A DNA stretch of 64,000 bases from an uncultured Lachnospiraceae bacterium (GTDB lineage Bacteria; Bacillota; Clostridia; Lachnospirales; Lachnospiraceae). Of the stretch, positions 9,703 through 19,003 are shown piece after piece. Within the stretch, counting starts at the first letter, position 1. The number at the start of each line of letters is the position of its first letter. The stretch lies in assembly GCA_947564735.1 (NCBI GenBank), contig CANOEC010000015.1, positions 1 to 64,000 of the forward strand. Direction: 5' to 3'. Both the position numbers and the translations under genes were made by a program. Below the pieces are notes generated by a model. That model was not told the DNA's origin. It ran no database searches and saw only the letters and a list, made by a program, of their open reading frames with translations.

Positions 9703-10965
9703 TTATCGATATACAATATCGTCAAACATAATCCTTCCCCAATACTGGTTGACCCAGTTATGATATTTACAATTTTCTCCCTTCACTACTTCAACAGGAA
9801 TTAATGGTGACTCATCTACTTGAAATGAAAGTCCACCAGCAAATTTATATGCTTCCACCAGCATCATATATTTTCCAGCAACCAGCGGTGAAATATCTAT
9901 CTGTAGCAATCCTGAATATTCTCCCTCGGACAGATGCCCTACTGAGCTTTTAGAATCTATCATTCCAATAACAGTCCCATCGACCGTGCTTATGATAATA
10001 CGGAAATAAAAATTCAGACTTTCCATTTCTTTCCACTTTATTTGAATATCTATTTTTTCATCATTTCTAAACACTGCTGACTTCCTATCAATAAATTCAA
10101 TACTATTGATACATACCTTGGTTCCTAATGCAACCCCACCCCTTGTGTAAGAAGCCAAATCATAATAAGAAGGTAGTTCCAACGCAAATTCCTCCGTATA
10201 TCTTTCAATTGCTTTTTCGACCTCACCATCAAAAACAATCTGTCCCTTCTGTAAAACAATGCATCTGCTACACAAATTGCGAATGGTTGCCATATTATGA
10301 CTGACATATAGCACTGTTTTCCCATCGTTTTCCGCCGCATCTCCCATTTTTCCCAGACATTTCTTCTGAAAGTTCATATCTCCGACTGCCAGTACTTCAT
10401 CCATTACCATTATCTCCGAATCCAAATGCGAAGCAACTGCAAATGCAAGCTTCACATACATTCCTGAAGAATATCTTTTCACCGGAGTGTCAATAAACTG
10501 TCTGCACTCAGAAAAATCTATAATTGAATCCATTTTTCGGTCCACTTCTTTTCGGCTCATACCAAGTATAGCGCCATTCATATAAATATTCTCTCGCCCT
10601 GTTAACTCGCCGTGAAATCCCGTTCCGACCTCCAGCATACTGGTAATGCGCCCGTTAATCCAGATATCTCCTTCAGTCGGAGCTGTGACTCTGGACAAAA
10701 TTTTTAGAAGCGTAGATTTTCCGGCGCCATTTGACCCGATAATCCCCAACGCTTCACCCTGCCTTATTTCCAAGTCAATCCCATTCAATGCCCAGAAGCT
10801 CTCGCCGGCTTTTGAGTAGTCTTGTCCGATTTTCAGATTTGGATCCTCTTTCCCGCGTTTGCGCGCCCACCAGCTTTGCAGTTCAGCATTTAAGGTTGCA
10901 CCGCCGATTGCCCCCAGTTTATACCGCTTTTTTAAATTTTCTATCTTAATTGCTATATCTGACAT
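9703..10965 (-). CDS. wzt: ABC polysaccharide exporter ATPase, Wzt with C-terminal extension
   Basis: A 420-residue ATP-binding subunit of the ABC-2 type polysaccharide exporter. The nucleotide-binding domain has Walker A GSNGAGKST (residues 77-85), signature YSSGM (165-169) and Walker B IMVMDE (185-190), and ends near residue 245. The remaining 175 or so residues form a beta-rich C-terminal domain. In O9a-type Wzt proteins this extension binds the finished, capped glycan end and gates export. It pairs with the permease 74 bases upstream and precedes LicD and a methyltransferase that could make the cap. ATPase and exporter assignment is secure; the carbohydrate-binding role follows from the extended length and position. 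Confidence 0.93.
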   Translation of the reverse strand: MSDIAIKIENLKKRYKLGAIGGATLNAELQSWWARKRGKEDPNLKIGQDYSKAGESFWALNGIDLEIRQGEALGIIGSNGAGKSTLLKILSRVTAPTEGDIWINGRITSMLEVGTGFHGELTGRENIYMNGAILGMSRKEVDRKMDSIIDFSECRQFIDTPVKRYSSGMYVKLAFAVASHLDSEIMVMDEVLAVGDMNFQKKCLGKMGDAAENDGKTVLYVSHNMATIRNLCSRCIVLQKGQIVFDGEVEKAIERYTEEFALELPSYYDLASYTRGGVALGTKVCINSIEFIDRKSAVFRNDEKIDIQIKWKEMESLNFYFRIIISTVDGTVIGMIDSKSSVGHLSEGEYSGLLQIDISPLVAGKYMMLVEAYKFAGGLSFQVDESPLIPVEVVKGENCKYHNWVNQYWGRIMFDDIVYR

Positions 10966-11039
10966 ATATCAGTATCTGCCTCTCTCAATTTTATTACTAT
11001 TATTTAAATAGCAACTACATATGATTGTCATATCTCTAT

Positions 11040-11879
11040 TTATACAGTATCCATAAATGTCTTCTCGATTCTGTTAAATAACATTACTCCTAAAAACAAT
11101 ACCAATACCGTAATTATCCAGCTGATTCCCCAATGCAAAGCCGGAAATTCTCCTGTTCCAAGAATCGAATACCGCCATACAGTAATAATCGGTGCCATCG
11201 GATTACACATGTAAATATTATAAAGATTCGCCGGAATCATAGTGGAAGTATAGACCACCGGACTGGCGTACAACCACAACTGTATCCCAAAAGATACTAC
11301 CACCACCAAATCACGATATTTTGTGGTGCATGCCGCTATAATAATACCACAACCAAGACCAAGGAGCGCCGTCTGTATAATCAACACCGGTACCAGTAAA
11401 AGCGCAGAAGTAATATGTATCTGCGTTCCGGTACATAAATAAAAGATAATGACAGCCGACAACATCACAACTTGAATCATCAAATCCAGAAATCCCGTAA
11501 TAACCGATGAAACTGGCATGACGAGTCTTGGGAAATACACTTTTCCCATAATAGCCGTATTAGCGGTAAATGTATTGGATGTCTCCGTAATACATGTCGC
11601 GAAATATGTCCAAATTGCATTACTGCAAAGATAAAAAGCAAACTGCGGGGAACCATCTGTAGCAAGTCCCGCGATATTACCAAACACAAATACATACAGC
11701 ATAACAGTAATCAAAGGATTCAAAATTAACCACAAGGGACCCAAAATAGTCTGTTTATATCGGGTATTATAATTTCTCTTAACAAATAAGAAAATCAAAT
11801 CCCGATATCGCCAGAGTTCCTTTAAATCAAAATCAAACCAATTTATTTTTGACTTTATATGTGTTGTATACTCATTCAT
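11040..11879 (-). CDS. wzm: ABC-2 type polysaccharide exporter permease, Wzm
   Basis: A 279-residue membrane permease that forms the channel moving a finished undecaprenyl-linked glycan across the cytoplasmic membrane. It has an amphipathic N-terminal region with RNYNTRYKQTILGPLW, the conserved entry segment of this family, and about six hydrophobic helices. The length is normal. It is followed by its ATPase Wzt. The presence of a Wzm/Wzt pair implies that at least one glycan made here is completed on the cytoplasmic side before export. Confidence 0.93.
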   Translation of the reverse strand: MNEYTTHIKSKINWFDFDLKELWRYRDLIFLFVKRNYNTRYKQTILGPLWLILNPLITVMLYVFVFGNIAGLATDGSPQFAFYLCSNAIWTYFATCITETSNTFTANTAIMGKVYFPRLVMPVSSVITGFLDLMIQVVMLSAVIIFYLCTGTQIHITSALLLVPVLIIQTALLGLGCGIIIAACTTKYRDLVVVVSFGIQLWLYASPVVYTSTMIPANLYNIYMCNPMAPIITVWRYSILGTGEFPALHWGISWIITVLVLFLGVMLFNRIEKTFMDTV

Positions 11880-11883
11880 AAGA

Positions 11884-12789
11884 TTAAATCAATTTCTCCT
11901 TTATTATACCAACCGCTCGATTCATCCGGTATCTCACACCTCTGCAAAAAATATGCCAGCGATACCATGGGCACACGCAGCAAATCTGCCGCCGTATCTG
12001 TCGTCTATTCAAATTGACAGCCTTATCCTCCAATGTCTCCAGAAATCTGACTCTGTCCGCTCTGCTTCCCGCTATTGAATACAAGTAAAGAAAATGTTTC
12101 TCAATCACCCGATAAGTCTGATTAATTACCTGCGCTTGTTTACTTGCTGTAAGGCTTTGTCCGTGTTCTCTATAGTAATATAGATTTTCATGAACATGCC
12201 GCATCCTCCCATTTTTCCTTATTCGTATCCAATAATCATAATCTTCTGCCAGAAAAAGTGTCGCATCATACTCTCCCGCCTTCTTTGCCACATCTTTCTT
12301 ATATAAGAAACAGGCCCCCACTACATTATGGAATGGTATCTCACAAGGATCATCCATTTTTCTCTCACAAGTTATACTCCCCTCAGAATCAATACCGGTA
12401 TAATCGGCATACACCATATCAATACCCGGATCCGATTCAAGCCAGTATACCATGCGCTCCAAAGCTTCCGGCTTATACCGGTTATCATCGGATGTCCATG
12501 TAAGATAATCGCCCGTAGCGTTAGAAAAACCAACATTTAAAGTACGAGGCAGTTTTAAATTGACAGCATTTTTAACATAACGTACCCTTTCATCACTTTC
12601 ACTATATTTCTTTATGATTTCTCCAGTGCAATCCGTTGAGCAATCATCTACAACAATTAATTCTAAATTCGTATAAGTCTGACAAAGTATACTTTTCAAA
12701 GCTTCTTCAAGATATCGTTCTCCATTATAAACCGGAAGAATCACACTTATCTTCTTGTCTTCTTTCTTTTTTTCCATTATACCTGACAT
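11884..12789 (-). CDS. GT2 glycosyltransferase
   Basis: A 301-residue family 2 glycosyltransferase with a GT-A domain beginning SVILPVYNGERYLEEAL, the VDDCSTDCT segment and a WTSDDN metal site, followed by an ALFLAEDYDYWIR catalytic-base region. The short basic C-terminus has one weak amphipathic helix for membrane attachment. The start at 12789 is chosen because GGGAAGG precedes it and it begins two bases after the previous stop; a longer upstream reading has no ribosome site. Donor and acceptor cannot be inferred. Confidence 0.85.
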   Translation of the reverse strand: MSGIMEKKKEDKKISVILPVYNGERYLEEALKSILCQTYTNLELIVVDDCSTDCTGEIIKKYSESDERVRYVKNAVNLKLPRTLNVGFSNATGDYLTWTSDDNRYKPEALERMVYWLESDPGIDMVYADYTGIDSEGSITCERKMDDPCEIPFHNVVGACFLYKKDVAKKAGEYDATLFLAEDYDYWIRIRKNGRMRHVHENLYYYREHGQSLTASKQAQVINQTYRVIEKHFLYLYSIAGSRADRVRFLETLEDKAVNLNRRQIRRQICCVCPWYRWHIFCRGVRYRMNRAVGIIKEKLI

Positions 12790-12791
12790 CT

Positions 12792-13805
12792 TTACCTTCC
12801 CTTTATTCGCTGCAGAACCATCTGAACTCTGTCGTTTATCATCTTCAGCGGAAAATGCACGTAAAACATCCAAAAATATGATTCCCTTATTCCGCTGCCA
12901 CACCAGATATATCTATTCATACGGAAAAATTGTCTGACTCTCTTTTTATTTTCATCCGTATCTGCCAATTCAAAATATCCGCCTATATTTAACGGTAAAT
13001 CAAAAGAAATCTTATCCTGTATGCTTTTACAGTCAAACTTTCCAATCGTTTTATCCCGATAATAGTCAAACCACTTCTTATAGATATCCAGTCTGCTAAG
13101 GAGCATCTCTCCTGTAAGATTCTTAGTCATGGCTCCTTGATTATCCTGACGATAAAAATAGAACTCATGCTGTGCCACTTTAATACTCTCGACCCGCGAA
13201 ATACAATGAAGAAAAAAATCCAGATCTTCTGAACACTTATAGCATTCTCCGTACTTAAGGGTATTCCTTTTCAAAAAATCAATATTATAGAGCGTTAAAA
13301 CCGCCGATGCTGGCAAATGGTTGTCCAATGAAAATAGGATCTCAAGTTTCTCTTCCAAACTCAGATTGTTTGTATTGTCGTCCACTGGAAAGAGGACTAC
13401 TTGCTGTGCCCACTGGCGCGTAAAATTAGTATGGTTATTCATGACACACATATCACATGCCGAATCACCAATAATATCCTCCACCTTTGCAAGATGATCA
13501 CTACTCCAATAATCGTCTCCATCCAATAATGCCAGATAATCTCCCGTAACATACCGCATACCCCAGTTTCTGGTATGAGGCAACCCACCATGGGGTTTCT
13601 GATACACGCGAATCCGATTATCCACCTGCTCATACTTTCTTGCAACTGATAAACTATTATCACTTGATTCATCATCTACAATAATCAGTTCCCAATTCTG
13701 GTAGGTCTGAGCCAAAACACTACGAATGCACTCGTCAAGATATTTCTCAACATTATAGACGGGTACAATCACACTATATTTATTTCCTTTTCCTGTTTTT
13801 TCCAT
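12792..13805 (-). CDS. GT2 glycosyltransferase
   Basis: A 337-residue GT-A enzyme with the usual N-terminal SVIVPVYNVEKYLDECI pattern, VDDESSDNS, a LLDGDDYW metal-binding DXD and a SEDLDFFLHCI catalytic segment. The ATG at 13805 is preferred because the only upstream in-frame alternative in the previous gene is TTG. This start overlaps the DUF6492-like gene by 26 bases, so translation is probably coupled. It belongs to the block of transferases between 11884 and 18069 that feeds the ABC exporter downstream. Confidence 0.83.
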   Translation of the reverse strand: MEKTGKGNKYSVIVPVYNVEKYLDECIRSVLAQTYQNWELIIVDDESSDNSLSVARKYEQVDNRIRVYQKPHGGLPHTRNWGMRYVTGDYLALLDGDDYWSSDHLAKVEDIIGDSACDMCVMNNHTNFTRQWAQQVVLFPVDDNTNNLSLEEKLEILFSLDNHLPASAVLTLYNIDFLKRNTLKYGECYKCSEDLDFFLHCISRVESIKVAQHEFYFYRQDNQGAMTKNLTGEMLLSRLDIYKKWFDYYRDKTIGKFDCKSIQDKISFDLPLNIGGYFELADTDENKKRVRQFFRMNRYIWCGSGIRESYFWMFYVHFPLKMINDRVQMVLQRIKGR

Positions 13806-14739
13806 ACTTTTCGCTATAGGCAACCTTCCATGTAAATATTTTGTCAGCAATTTTCTTCATCTGGCTATACAGCATGATGCTTTGCAGAAAAGAATTATTA
13901 AAAAAAAAGGCAAAGGAATCTTTTTGCTGCCACTTTTCAAACGAAATCGCATCAAATTCCCGTGCTAACCATTTTTTTTCTTTTTGCGTAAGGCTCTCTG
14001 CCTCAAAATATAAATTTCCTTCTCGACAAGATTTCCAATCTCTAAATTTGTACTGCTCTGGATATCTCACTGTACAATACGTTCCATAAGTCTCAAATTC
14101 GCTAAAGCCGCTTTGCAGTAATTCTTTTGGCTCAATCGCTCTCAATATCTTTTCATACCAGCAATTGCCTTGCAAACATGGATTGTTTTCTATCTCTTGT
14201 ACTAAATTGTTCATTATATCACACTTAATGACCATGTGCTCAGAAATGAAAGAATGGTCGATTATCTTATACATACCATCAAAAATATTTTCTATCGTAT
14301 GAAAAAAGGGTAAATGTTCTTCTGTTTTAATGTCAAACAAAGGATGCTGTCCCTCAAACATATCTATTTCTCTTAATGGTGCAGTATCGGCATCCCAGAC
14401 TAAATAATAATTGTCCTCACAGTATCGTGCATATCCCATTTTAAGAAATTGCTGGAAATACCAGCCCGTTCTTCTTAATGCTGCATCATCGCCGTCTGTT
14501 ATATCTGCAATAACGTTTCTAATCTTCTGCTTCTCTATAATACTGTCCTCATCAATAAAACAAACTTTTTCAAAAGAATAATCGTCTAATGCCTTCCGAA
14601 GTTTATCATTCCCTATAAATATCAGTCTTTTCATTGGAAGATACTTCTCCCAAGAGGGCAAAATCGCCACTGTGGATTTCAAATCTTCTTCTGTAATTGG
14701 GACAACTACATCTAATAAATGCTTCATCTTTTTTTCCAT
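13780..14739 (-). CDS. DUF6492-like putative glycosyltransferase
   Basis: A 319-residue protein that resembles DUF6492-type proteins of capsule loci. It begins LLDVVVPITEEDL, as in GT-A enzymes. It has a YLVWDADTAPLRE segment near residue 130, a likely DXD metal site, and a histidine-rich HSFISEHMVIK segment further on that could bind the acceptor. No signal peptide or membrane helix is evident. An 85-base gap separates it from the previous gene, in which I see no convincing promoter or terminator. Either of two ATGs (14739 or 14727) could be the start. A glycosyltransferase role is likely from fold motifs and context, but the sugar is unknown. Confidence 0.6.
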   Translation of the reverse strand: MEKKMKHLLDVVVPITEEDLKSTVAILPSWEKYLPMKRLIFIGNDKLRKALDDYSFEKVCFIDEDSIIEKQKIRNVIADITDGDDAALRRTGWYFQQFLKMGYARYCEDNYYLVWDADTAPLREIDMFEGQHPLFDIKTEEHLPFFHTIENIFDGMYKIIDHSFISEHMVIKCDIMNNLVQEIENNPCLQGNCWYEKILRAIEPKELLQSGFSEFETYGTYCTVRYPEQYKFRDWKSCREGNLYFEAESLTQKEKKWLAREFDAISFEKWQQKDSFAFFFNNSFLQSIMLYSQMKKIADKIFTWKVAYSEKYGKNRKRK

Positions 14740-14824
14740 ATCTTTTATTTATGATACCATACCTTCCTCTATACCGCAAATCATCCTATCTACATTATGA
14801 AACGACCTCTCTGTCGATATACCT

Positions 14825-15892
14825 TCACTCTTTATACTCGTTCATCAGCTTTTGCCAATCATAACAATTACAGTGCTTGCTCATATCACTGCTTATCATG
14901 CTATATGTGGAATTACCTTGATACAAAAGATATTCGGTCTCTGCCAATAAATACATTTCCATTACAGCATCATGATACATTTTTGATTTGATTGTCTCAT
15001 TTTCCTGTTCAGACGCCCATGTATGGATTCCTTGTTGTCCGCCGCTCTCCAATTCCGGCAGGTACTTATCATACAGTAATAATTGATTGCCAAAATACTG
15101 CTTTGCCTTCTCCAACACCTTGACTTGATCCGTTGCAAGAAAAAGTTGGTTTAAATCACGCCTCTGCATAAACTGCTCAACCATTTGAAACGTTTTATCT
15201 AAATCCTGTTCAAAGCCTTTATCAGTACAACGTATATGCAAACCTAATGTCCCTTTTGCCAGCGTATTTTCTTCGCTAAAATTCTGAATTTCTGCTTTGA
15301 TATCCTGCTTTAAAGCAAGATATTTTATTAAATACTGCCTATTATAACCGGGACAGAAGTCACCCATAATAACCACTTCTTCTTTTCGCGCCAGCGGCAA
15401 ATCTCCTCCAAGGCAGAATCTGTTGCCGCCCGGCTTATGACTTCTCATATCCACATAACCATTCGATAATTCCCATCTGTTCCATAAAACAAAATAAAAT
15501 TTGAAATAATCCTCGCTAAGAAGCGTATGCGCTACTCCGCTTCCAAAATAAATCAATTTATCCAAAATCTTGCTGCCCTTTTTATTGGCTGGTGCAGTAT
15601 GAAAATAGTCATATAGGCAAAAATCATCCGGCAGATTTTTTAATACTTTTGGGTAAAAAGAGGATGCTGAATCCCTATGTGTGTTGACTTCTTTCTGCCA
15701 TGCAAAATCTCTTATCTCAAAATATTGCGTAAAAGCATTTGTACCTTTCGCCGCAAACACTCCGTCACACCAATCGATTGAAATAATTCTTCCAGTTTTC
15801 TCACTATACTCCAATGCATTTGCCAACGTCATAAGACGATTACCGAGTCCGCATATCCCTTTTACAATCAAATATTTATCACGTCCGCTCAT
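14825..15892 (-). CDS. NodZ/alpha-1,6-fucosyltransferase-like glycosyltransferase
   Basis: A 355-residue protein with the pattern of GT23/NodZ-like fucosyltransferases. The N-terminal GICGLGNRLMTLANAL segment is typical of fucosyltransferases, and LGLHIRCTDKG near residue 225 matches the HxRxTD GDP-fucose binding motif. A LFLATDQ segment and a C-terminal GNSTYSMIS region also fit. The ATG at 15892 is chosen because TTGGAGG precedes it; the longer reading has no such site. It overlaps the upstream GT2 gene by 14 bases. GDP-fucose synthesis genes are not in the window, so the donor could be another GDP-sugar. Confidence 0.65.
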   Translation of the reverse strand: MSGRDKYLIVKGICGLGNRLMTLANALEYSEKTGRIISIDWCDGVFAAKGTNAFTQYFEIRDFAWQKEVNTHRDSASSFYPKVLKNLPDDFCLYDYFHTAPANKKGSKILDKLIYFGSGVAHTLLSEDYFKFYFVLWNRWELSNGYVDMRSHKPGGNRFCLGGDLPLARKEEVVIMGDFCPGYNRQYLIKYLALKQDIKAEIQNFSEENTLAKGTLGLHIRCTDKGFEQDLDKTFQMVEQFMQRRDLNQLFLATDQVKVLEKAKQYFGNQLLLYDKYLPELESGGQQGIHTWASEQENETIKSKMYHDAVMEMYLLAETEYLLYQGNSTYSMISSDMSKHCNCYDWQKLMNEYKE

Positions 15893-16898
15893 ACGGCTGC
15901 CTCCAAAGCATCTTTCTTGCCGTTTCAACCAGTCTATGTGCACTGATATTCATCCACACCCTTATTTTATCATACGTTTTATTTTGATACACAAATCCAA
16001 AATTCCGCCAATAACGTTCAAAACTATACACATGATTCGCCACATATAGCATTCGCATCCTCTGCTCTAATGCGCGATAGGACGCTCTTGGATTATCCAA
16101 AACCAGACATATCTGCCTAATAATTTCCTCTCTATGGATAATTTCTTTCTCGGACAGTCCGCCTCTGAAAAAAGCGCCCGCCACATCATAATCAATATGA
16201 TATTTCGCCAGATATTCTTTATTTAAAGCATCATTTACATTACCTAATGTATCTCCATATACAGCACTGGCACTTTCATTGTGTAATCGGTATAAAAGCA
16301 AATAATCTTTGAGATTCGCACAGGGAAACAATTCGACTACCCGCTTCCACAATTCAAAATCCTCACTGTAAGGAGTATTTCGATAAAATAATTTTTCCCG
16401 TAAAAAGGCGTCCTTTCTCCACATGACTGTCGGATGACCAAAGGGATTCCCCAGCATACACTCGAACCGGATACTTCCTGAGTCAGTAAAGTAGCCTCTC
16501 TTATCCAGATGCCCGTCGTCATACAACCCCTTCATGGCTGTGCCGCACATCACAATGTCCGGATGCCCATCCAGATATCTCACCTGCTTCTCAAAACGCT
16601 TTGGCAGACTAATATCATCCGCATCCATTCTGGCAATATATTCGCCTCGCGCTTCCCTCATTCCAAGATTCAAAGACTCCGCCAGTCCCAGCTTACAGTC
16701 TTTATTCTCTATCACCCTGACCCTGCAATCCATCTTCTTCTGCTCAACAATTTTCCTGCTTGCCAGATTGCTTCCATATTCCAGCAGAATCAGTATCTCG
16801 AAATCCCGAAATGTCTGGCTCAAAATACTGTCAATAGCCTCTTCCAAAAAACGCTCTCCATTATATACTGGAAACAAAACACTTACTTTAGGGTGCAT
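15879..16898 (-). CDS. GT2 glycosyltransferase
   Basis: A 339-residue family 2 transferase. The GT-A domain shows VSVLFPVYNGERFLEEAI at the N-terminus, ARMDADDIS as the metal-binding site near residue 93 and TPYSEDFELWKR as the catalytic region near residue 175. The C-terminal third is basic and helical without clear membrane helices. It follows a GT4 by 19 bases and overlaps the NodZ-like gene downstream. Similar GT2 enzymes add diverse hexoses, so only the general reaction is supported. Confidence 0.85.
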   Translation of the reverse strand: MHPKVSVLFPVYNGERFLEEAIDSILSQTFRDFEILILLEYGSNLASRKIVEQKKMDCRVRVIENKDCKLGLAESLNLGMREARGEYIARMDADDISLPKRFEKQVRYLDGHPDIVMCGTAMKGLYDDGHLDKRGYFTDSGSIRFECMLGNPFGHPTVMWRKDAFLREKLFYRNTPYSEDFELWKRVVELFPCANLKDYLLLYRLHNESASAVYGDTLGNVNDALNKEYLAKYHIDYDVAGAFFRGGLSEKEIIHREEIIRQICLVLDNPRASYRALEQRMRMLYVANHVYSFERYWRNFGFVYQNKTYDKIRVWMNISAHRLVETARKMLWRQPYERT

Positions 16899-16917
16899 TT
16901 CGTCTTTATCCTCTCAA

Positions 16918-18069
16918 TCAAGATACCAGTTCACGAAAAATCTGCATATACTGCCTGCTGATATGACTTATTTCAAACTTACTCTCTGCATATTCTTTAA
17001 TCTTTTCCGTATCAAAATCACGGTATCTCCTAATCATTTCTTCCAGACCGTCCGCTAGCGCTTTCGTACTGCCCTTATCTACTACAATCGCCGTATCTTC
17101 TGTCACAAGCGAATTGGCACCTCCTGATTTTGTTACCAAAACAGGCTTTCCAAGGAGCATCGCCTCCTGAACAGATACTCCCGAACATTCTACAATACTT
17201 GCAGACACAAAGAAATCCATCTGACTGACAATTTCATATACCTTTTCTCTGGGACAGTCTCCATAAAAAATACATTCTTTCTCAAGTCCCAGCTCCATGG
17301 CAATCTTCATGAAGTGCTCTCTATAAACTCCATCACCAATAATATGCAGCACAGCCTTATAGCCTTTATCCAGCACCTGCCGCATTGCAGGCAGAAGAAA
17401 CTGGTATCCTTTAATATCAAGGCTGTAAAAGGCTCCCACGATTACAATATTAACGCTCTCCCCGGCACGATAGTTCTTTACTGATGCTTGCATGATATTT
17501 GCCGGCTGGATTCCGTTATATACAACATGAAAATCCAACTTAGGAAAAAAGCCTCTCAAATTGTTCTGCAGATTCTCCGAACAACACGCAATATAATCAC
17601 AATGCTCATATACATACTTAGAAATGTAATAACCCACTTTGTCTGCCAAGGACACCTCTGTAGAAGAATGTTCCATTAAGACAAGTGGTATATGATAAAA
17701 ACTGCTTAGAAAAGCCGCATATTTTCCCACCTCATTTGCCACATGCGCAAATATAATATCCGGCTGAAACTCCTTTTTAATCTGTTGAAAAGTTTTAAAA
17801 ATCCTGACACGGTTTCTGATTCTCTCTTTGCGATGAAATTCGCTCCGATAGGTAAGAATTCCTCTGTCTTCATGCTTCATCACAGCCTTAACTGTCTGGT
17901 CAAAAGGATAATAAACTGCCACATTACAGTACTTCTGCAAATCAATTGCCTGCTCATAATGAAAAATACCCGCAGTAACATTATCCCGTTTATAGCTGAA
18001 ATACCAACTCGGCATAATAAGGATATTCAACCTTTTCTCCTGATTGTTCTTGCTACCAATAACATCCAT
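16918..18069 (-). CDS. GT4 glycosyltransferase
   Basis: A 383-residue GT-B transferase. The N-terminal half carries the IIFAHVANEVGKYAAFLS acceptor region and a PLVLMEHSS segment; the C-terminal half has VIVGAFYSLDIKGYQFLLPA and IIGDGVYRE in the nucleotide-binding fold. The donor motif VECSGVSVQEAMLLGKPVLV follows E-x7-E spacing. The start overlaps the end of the upstream unknown gene by 17 bases. Retaining mechanism and cytoplasmic location are family knowledge; the substrate is not determinable. Confidence 0.85.
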   Translation of the reverse strand: MDVIGSKNNQEKRLNILIMPSWYFSYKRDNVTAGIFHYEQAIDLQKYCNVAVYYPFDQTVKAVMKHEDRGILTYRSEFHRKERIRNRVRIFKTFQQIKKEFQPDIIFAHVANEVGKYAAFLSSFYHIPLVLMEHSSTEVSLADKVGYYISKYVYEHCDYIACCSENLQNNLRGFFPKLDFHVVYNGIQPANIMQASVKNYRAGESVNIVIVGAFYSLDIKGYQFLLPAMRQVLDKGYKAVLHIIGDGVYREHFMKIAMELGLEKECIFYGDCPREKVYEIVSQMDFFVSASIVECSGVSVQEAMLLGKPVLVTKSGGANSLVTEDTAIVVDKGSTKALADGLEEMIRRYRDFDTEKIKEYAESKFEISHISRQYMQIFRELVS

Positions 18070-18985
18070 TTTCTACTGTATCCTGTCTCTGAATCATCTC
18101 ACTTTGAACCGGACGAACCCAATATTCATTATAAAATCCGGAAACAAGCGGATTCTCATCCCATCTGCGTCCCTTTATCCCAAATAAAATCTGTGTAGCT
18201 CCCCCCATATGGACAGCCTGCTTTTTCATTCGTTTTGCATGAATTGCCAAAGGCATACCATATGCGCCGCAACCAATAATTGCTACATCATAGTCAACTG
18301 CATCCATCTTTTCTTTCATATAATCCAACGCATCAAACCATGTCTGAAACCGTGCATCCTTTTCACCTGCAAGCGTCTGTACTGCCCGAATCGTCCTTAT
18401 TTCAAAATCCGGAAGAATATCCGGATTTTGAAATAAGAATCTATGCTTCAAATACTGTTTCTCAATAGACTCTGCAAATGGATGTATGATAAGAACTTTC
18501 TTATCTTTTAATGCTTTACTCCATGGCTTCTCATAAATATAAGGTTCCATGGCTTCAATGCCGGTCACTGCCGTATTTTGCATATACTGTCTGACAAAAT
18601 ACTCCTCTCCCGGTTTATACCATATTCCTAACAGATCCACCTGTGAAATATCGCTCATCATAAGCTGAACAAATTTGTCTATCTGACTTTTATCTTCTGG
18701 AAAGAATCCGGACAGCATGCAAAGATTATGATCCCTGTTTTCTGCTTTCTTTCCCAATCTTTTTGCTTCTCTCTCTACGAGAACGCTTAATTCGGTTGCA
18801 CCAAACCTTGCCGCGGCGAAGGGCTGGGCACCCTCTATCAGATGTCCGATAGTCTCATTCCCTTTTTCCGCAGCCAAAAGCTCTCTGCCGGCATATGAAC
18901 GAAAGTCCGTCCGCAAATATTTTCTACACAATATTCCCAAGTATCTCTTATATTTGTAATAGTCCCAGCTCGTTCTCTCTGTCAT
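18053..18985 (-). CDS. Unknown glycan-locus protein, possibly GT-D-like
   Basis: A 310-residue protein that I do not firmly recognise. It has an AARFGATELSVL segment near residue 58, reminiscent of the RFGDGE motif of GT-D (DUF1792) glycosyltransferases, and a C-terminal AIIGCGAYGMPLA and HMGGATQILFGIKGRRW region typical of uncharacterised proteins in capsule loci. No membrane segment or signal peptide is visible. It sits between an aminotransferase and a GT4 gene with tight spacing. A glycosyltransferase is the best guess; an unrelated sugar-modifying enzyme cannot be excluded. The expected acidic D in the RFG motif is replaced, which weakens the GT-D reading. Confidence 0.45.
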   Translation of the reverse strand: MTERTSWDYYKYKRYLGILCRKYLRTDFRSYAGRELLAAEKGNETIGHLIEGAQPFAAARFGATELSVLVEREAKRLGKKAENRDHNLCMLSGFFPEDKSQIDKFVQLMMSDISQVDLLGIWYKPGEEYFVRQYMQNTAVTGIEAMEPYIYEKPWSKALKDKKVLIIHPFAESIEKQYLKHRFLFQNPDILPDFEIRTIRAVQTLAGEKDARFQTWFDALDYMKEKMDAVDYDVAIIGCGAYGMPLAIHAKRMKKQAVHMGGATQILFGIKGRRWDENPLVSGFYNEYWVRPVQSEMIQRQDTVENGCYW

Positions 18986-19003
18986 ACCAGCTTTATTTCC
19001 CTT

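Noticed and set aside
10966-11039. Possible promoter between Wzm and Wzt (ATGACA, 17 bases, TTTAAA)
   Set aside because: The -10 box matches only four of six positions in an AT-rich gap; separate transcription of the ATPase from its permease is not expected.
14740-14824. Promoter or terminator in the 85-base gap before the DUF6492-like gene
   Set aside because: Only a 4-base stem (CGAC/GTCG) and a poor -35 are visible; the best -10 would leave almost no leader.
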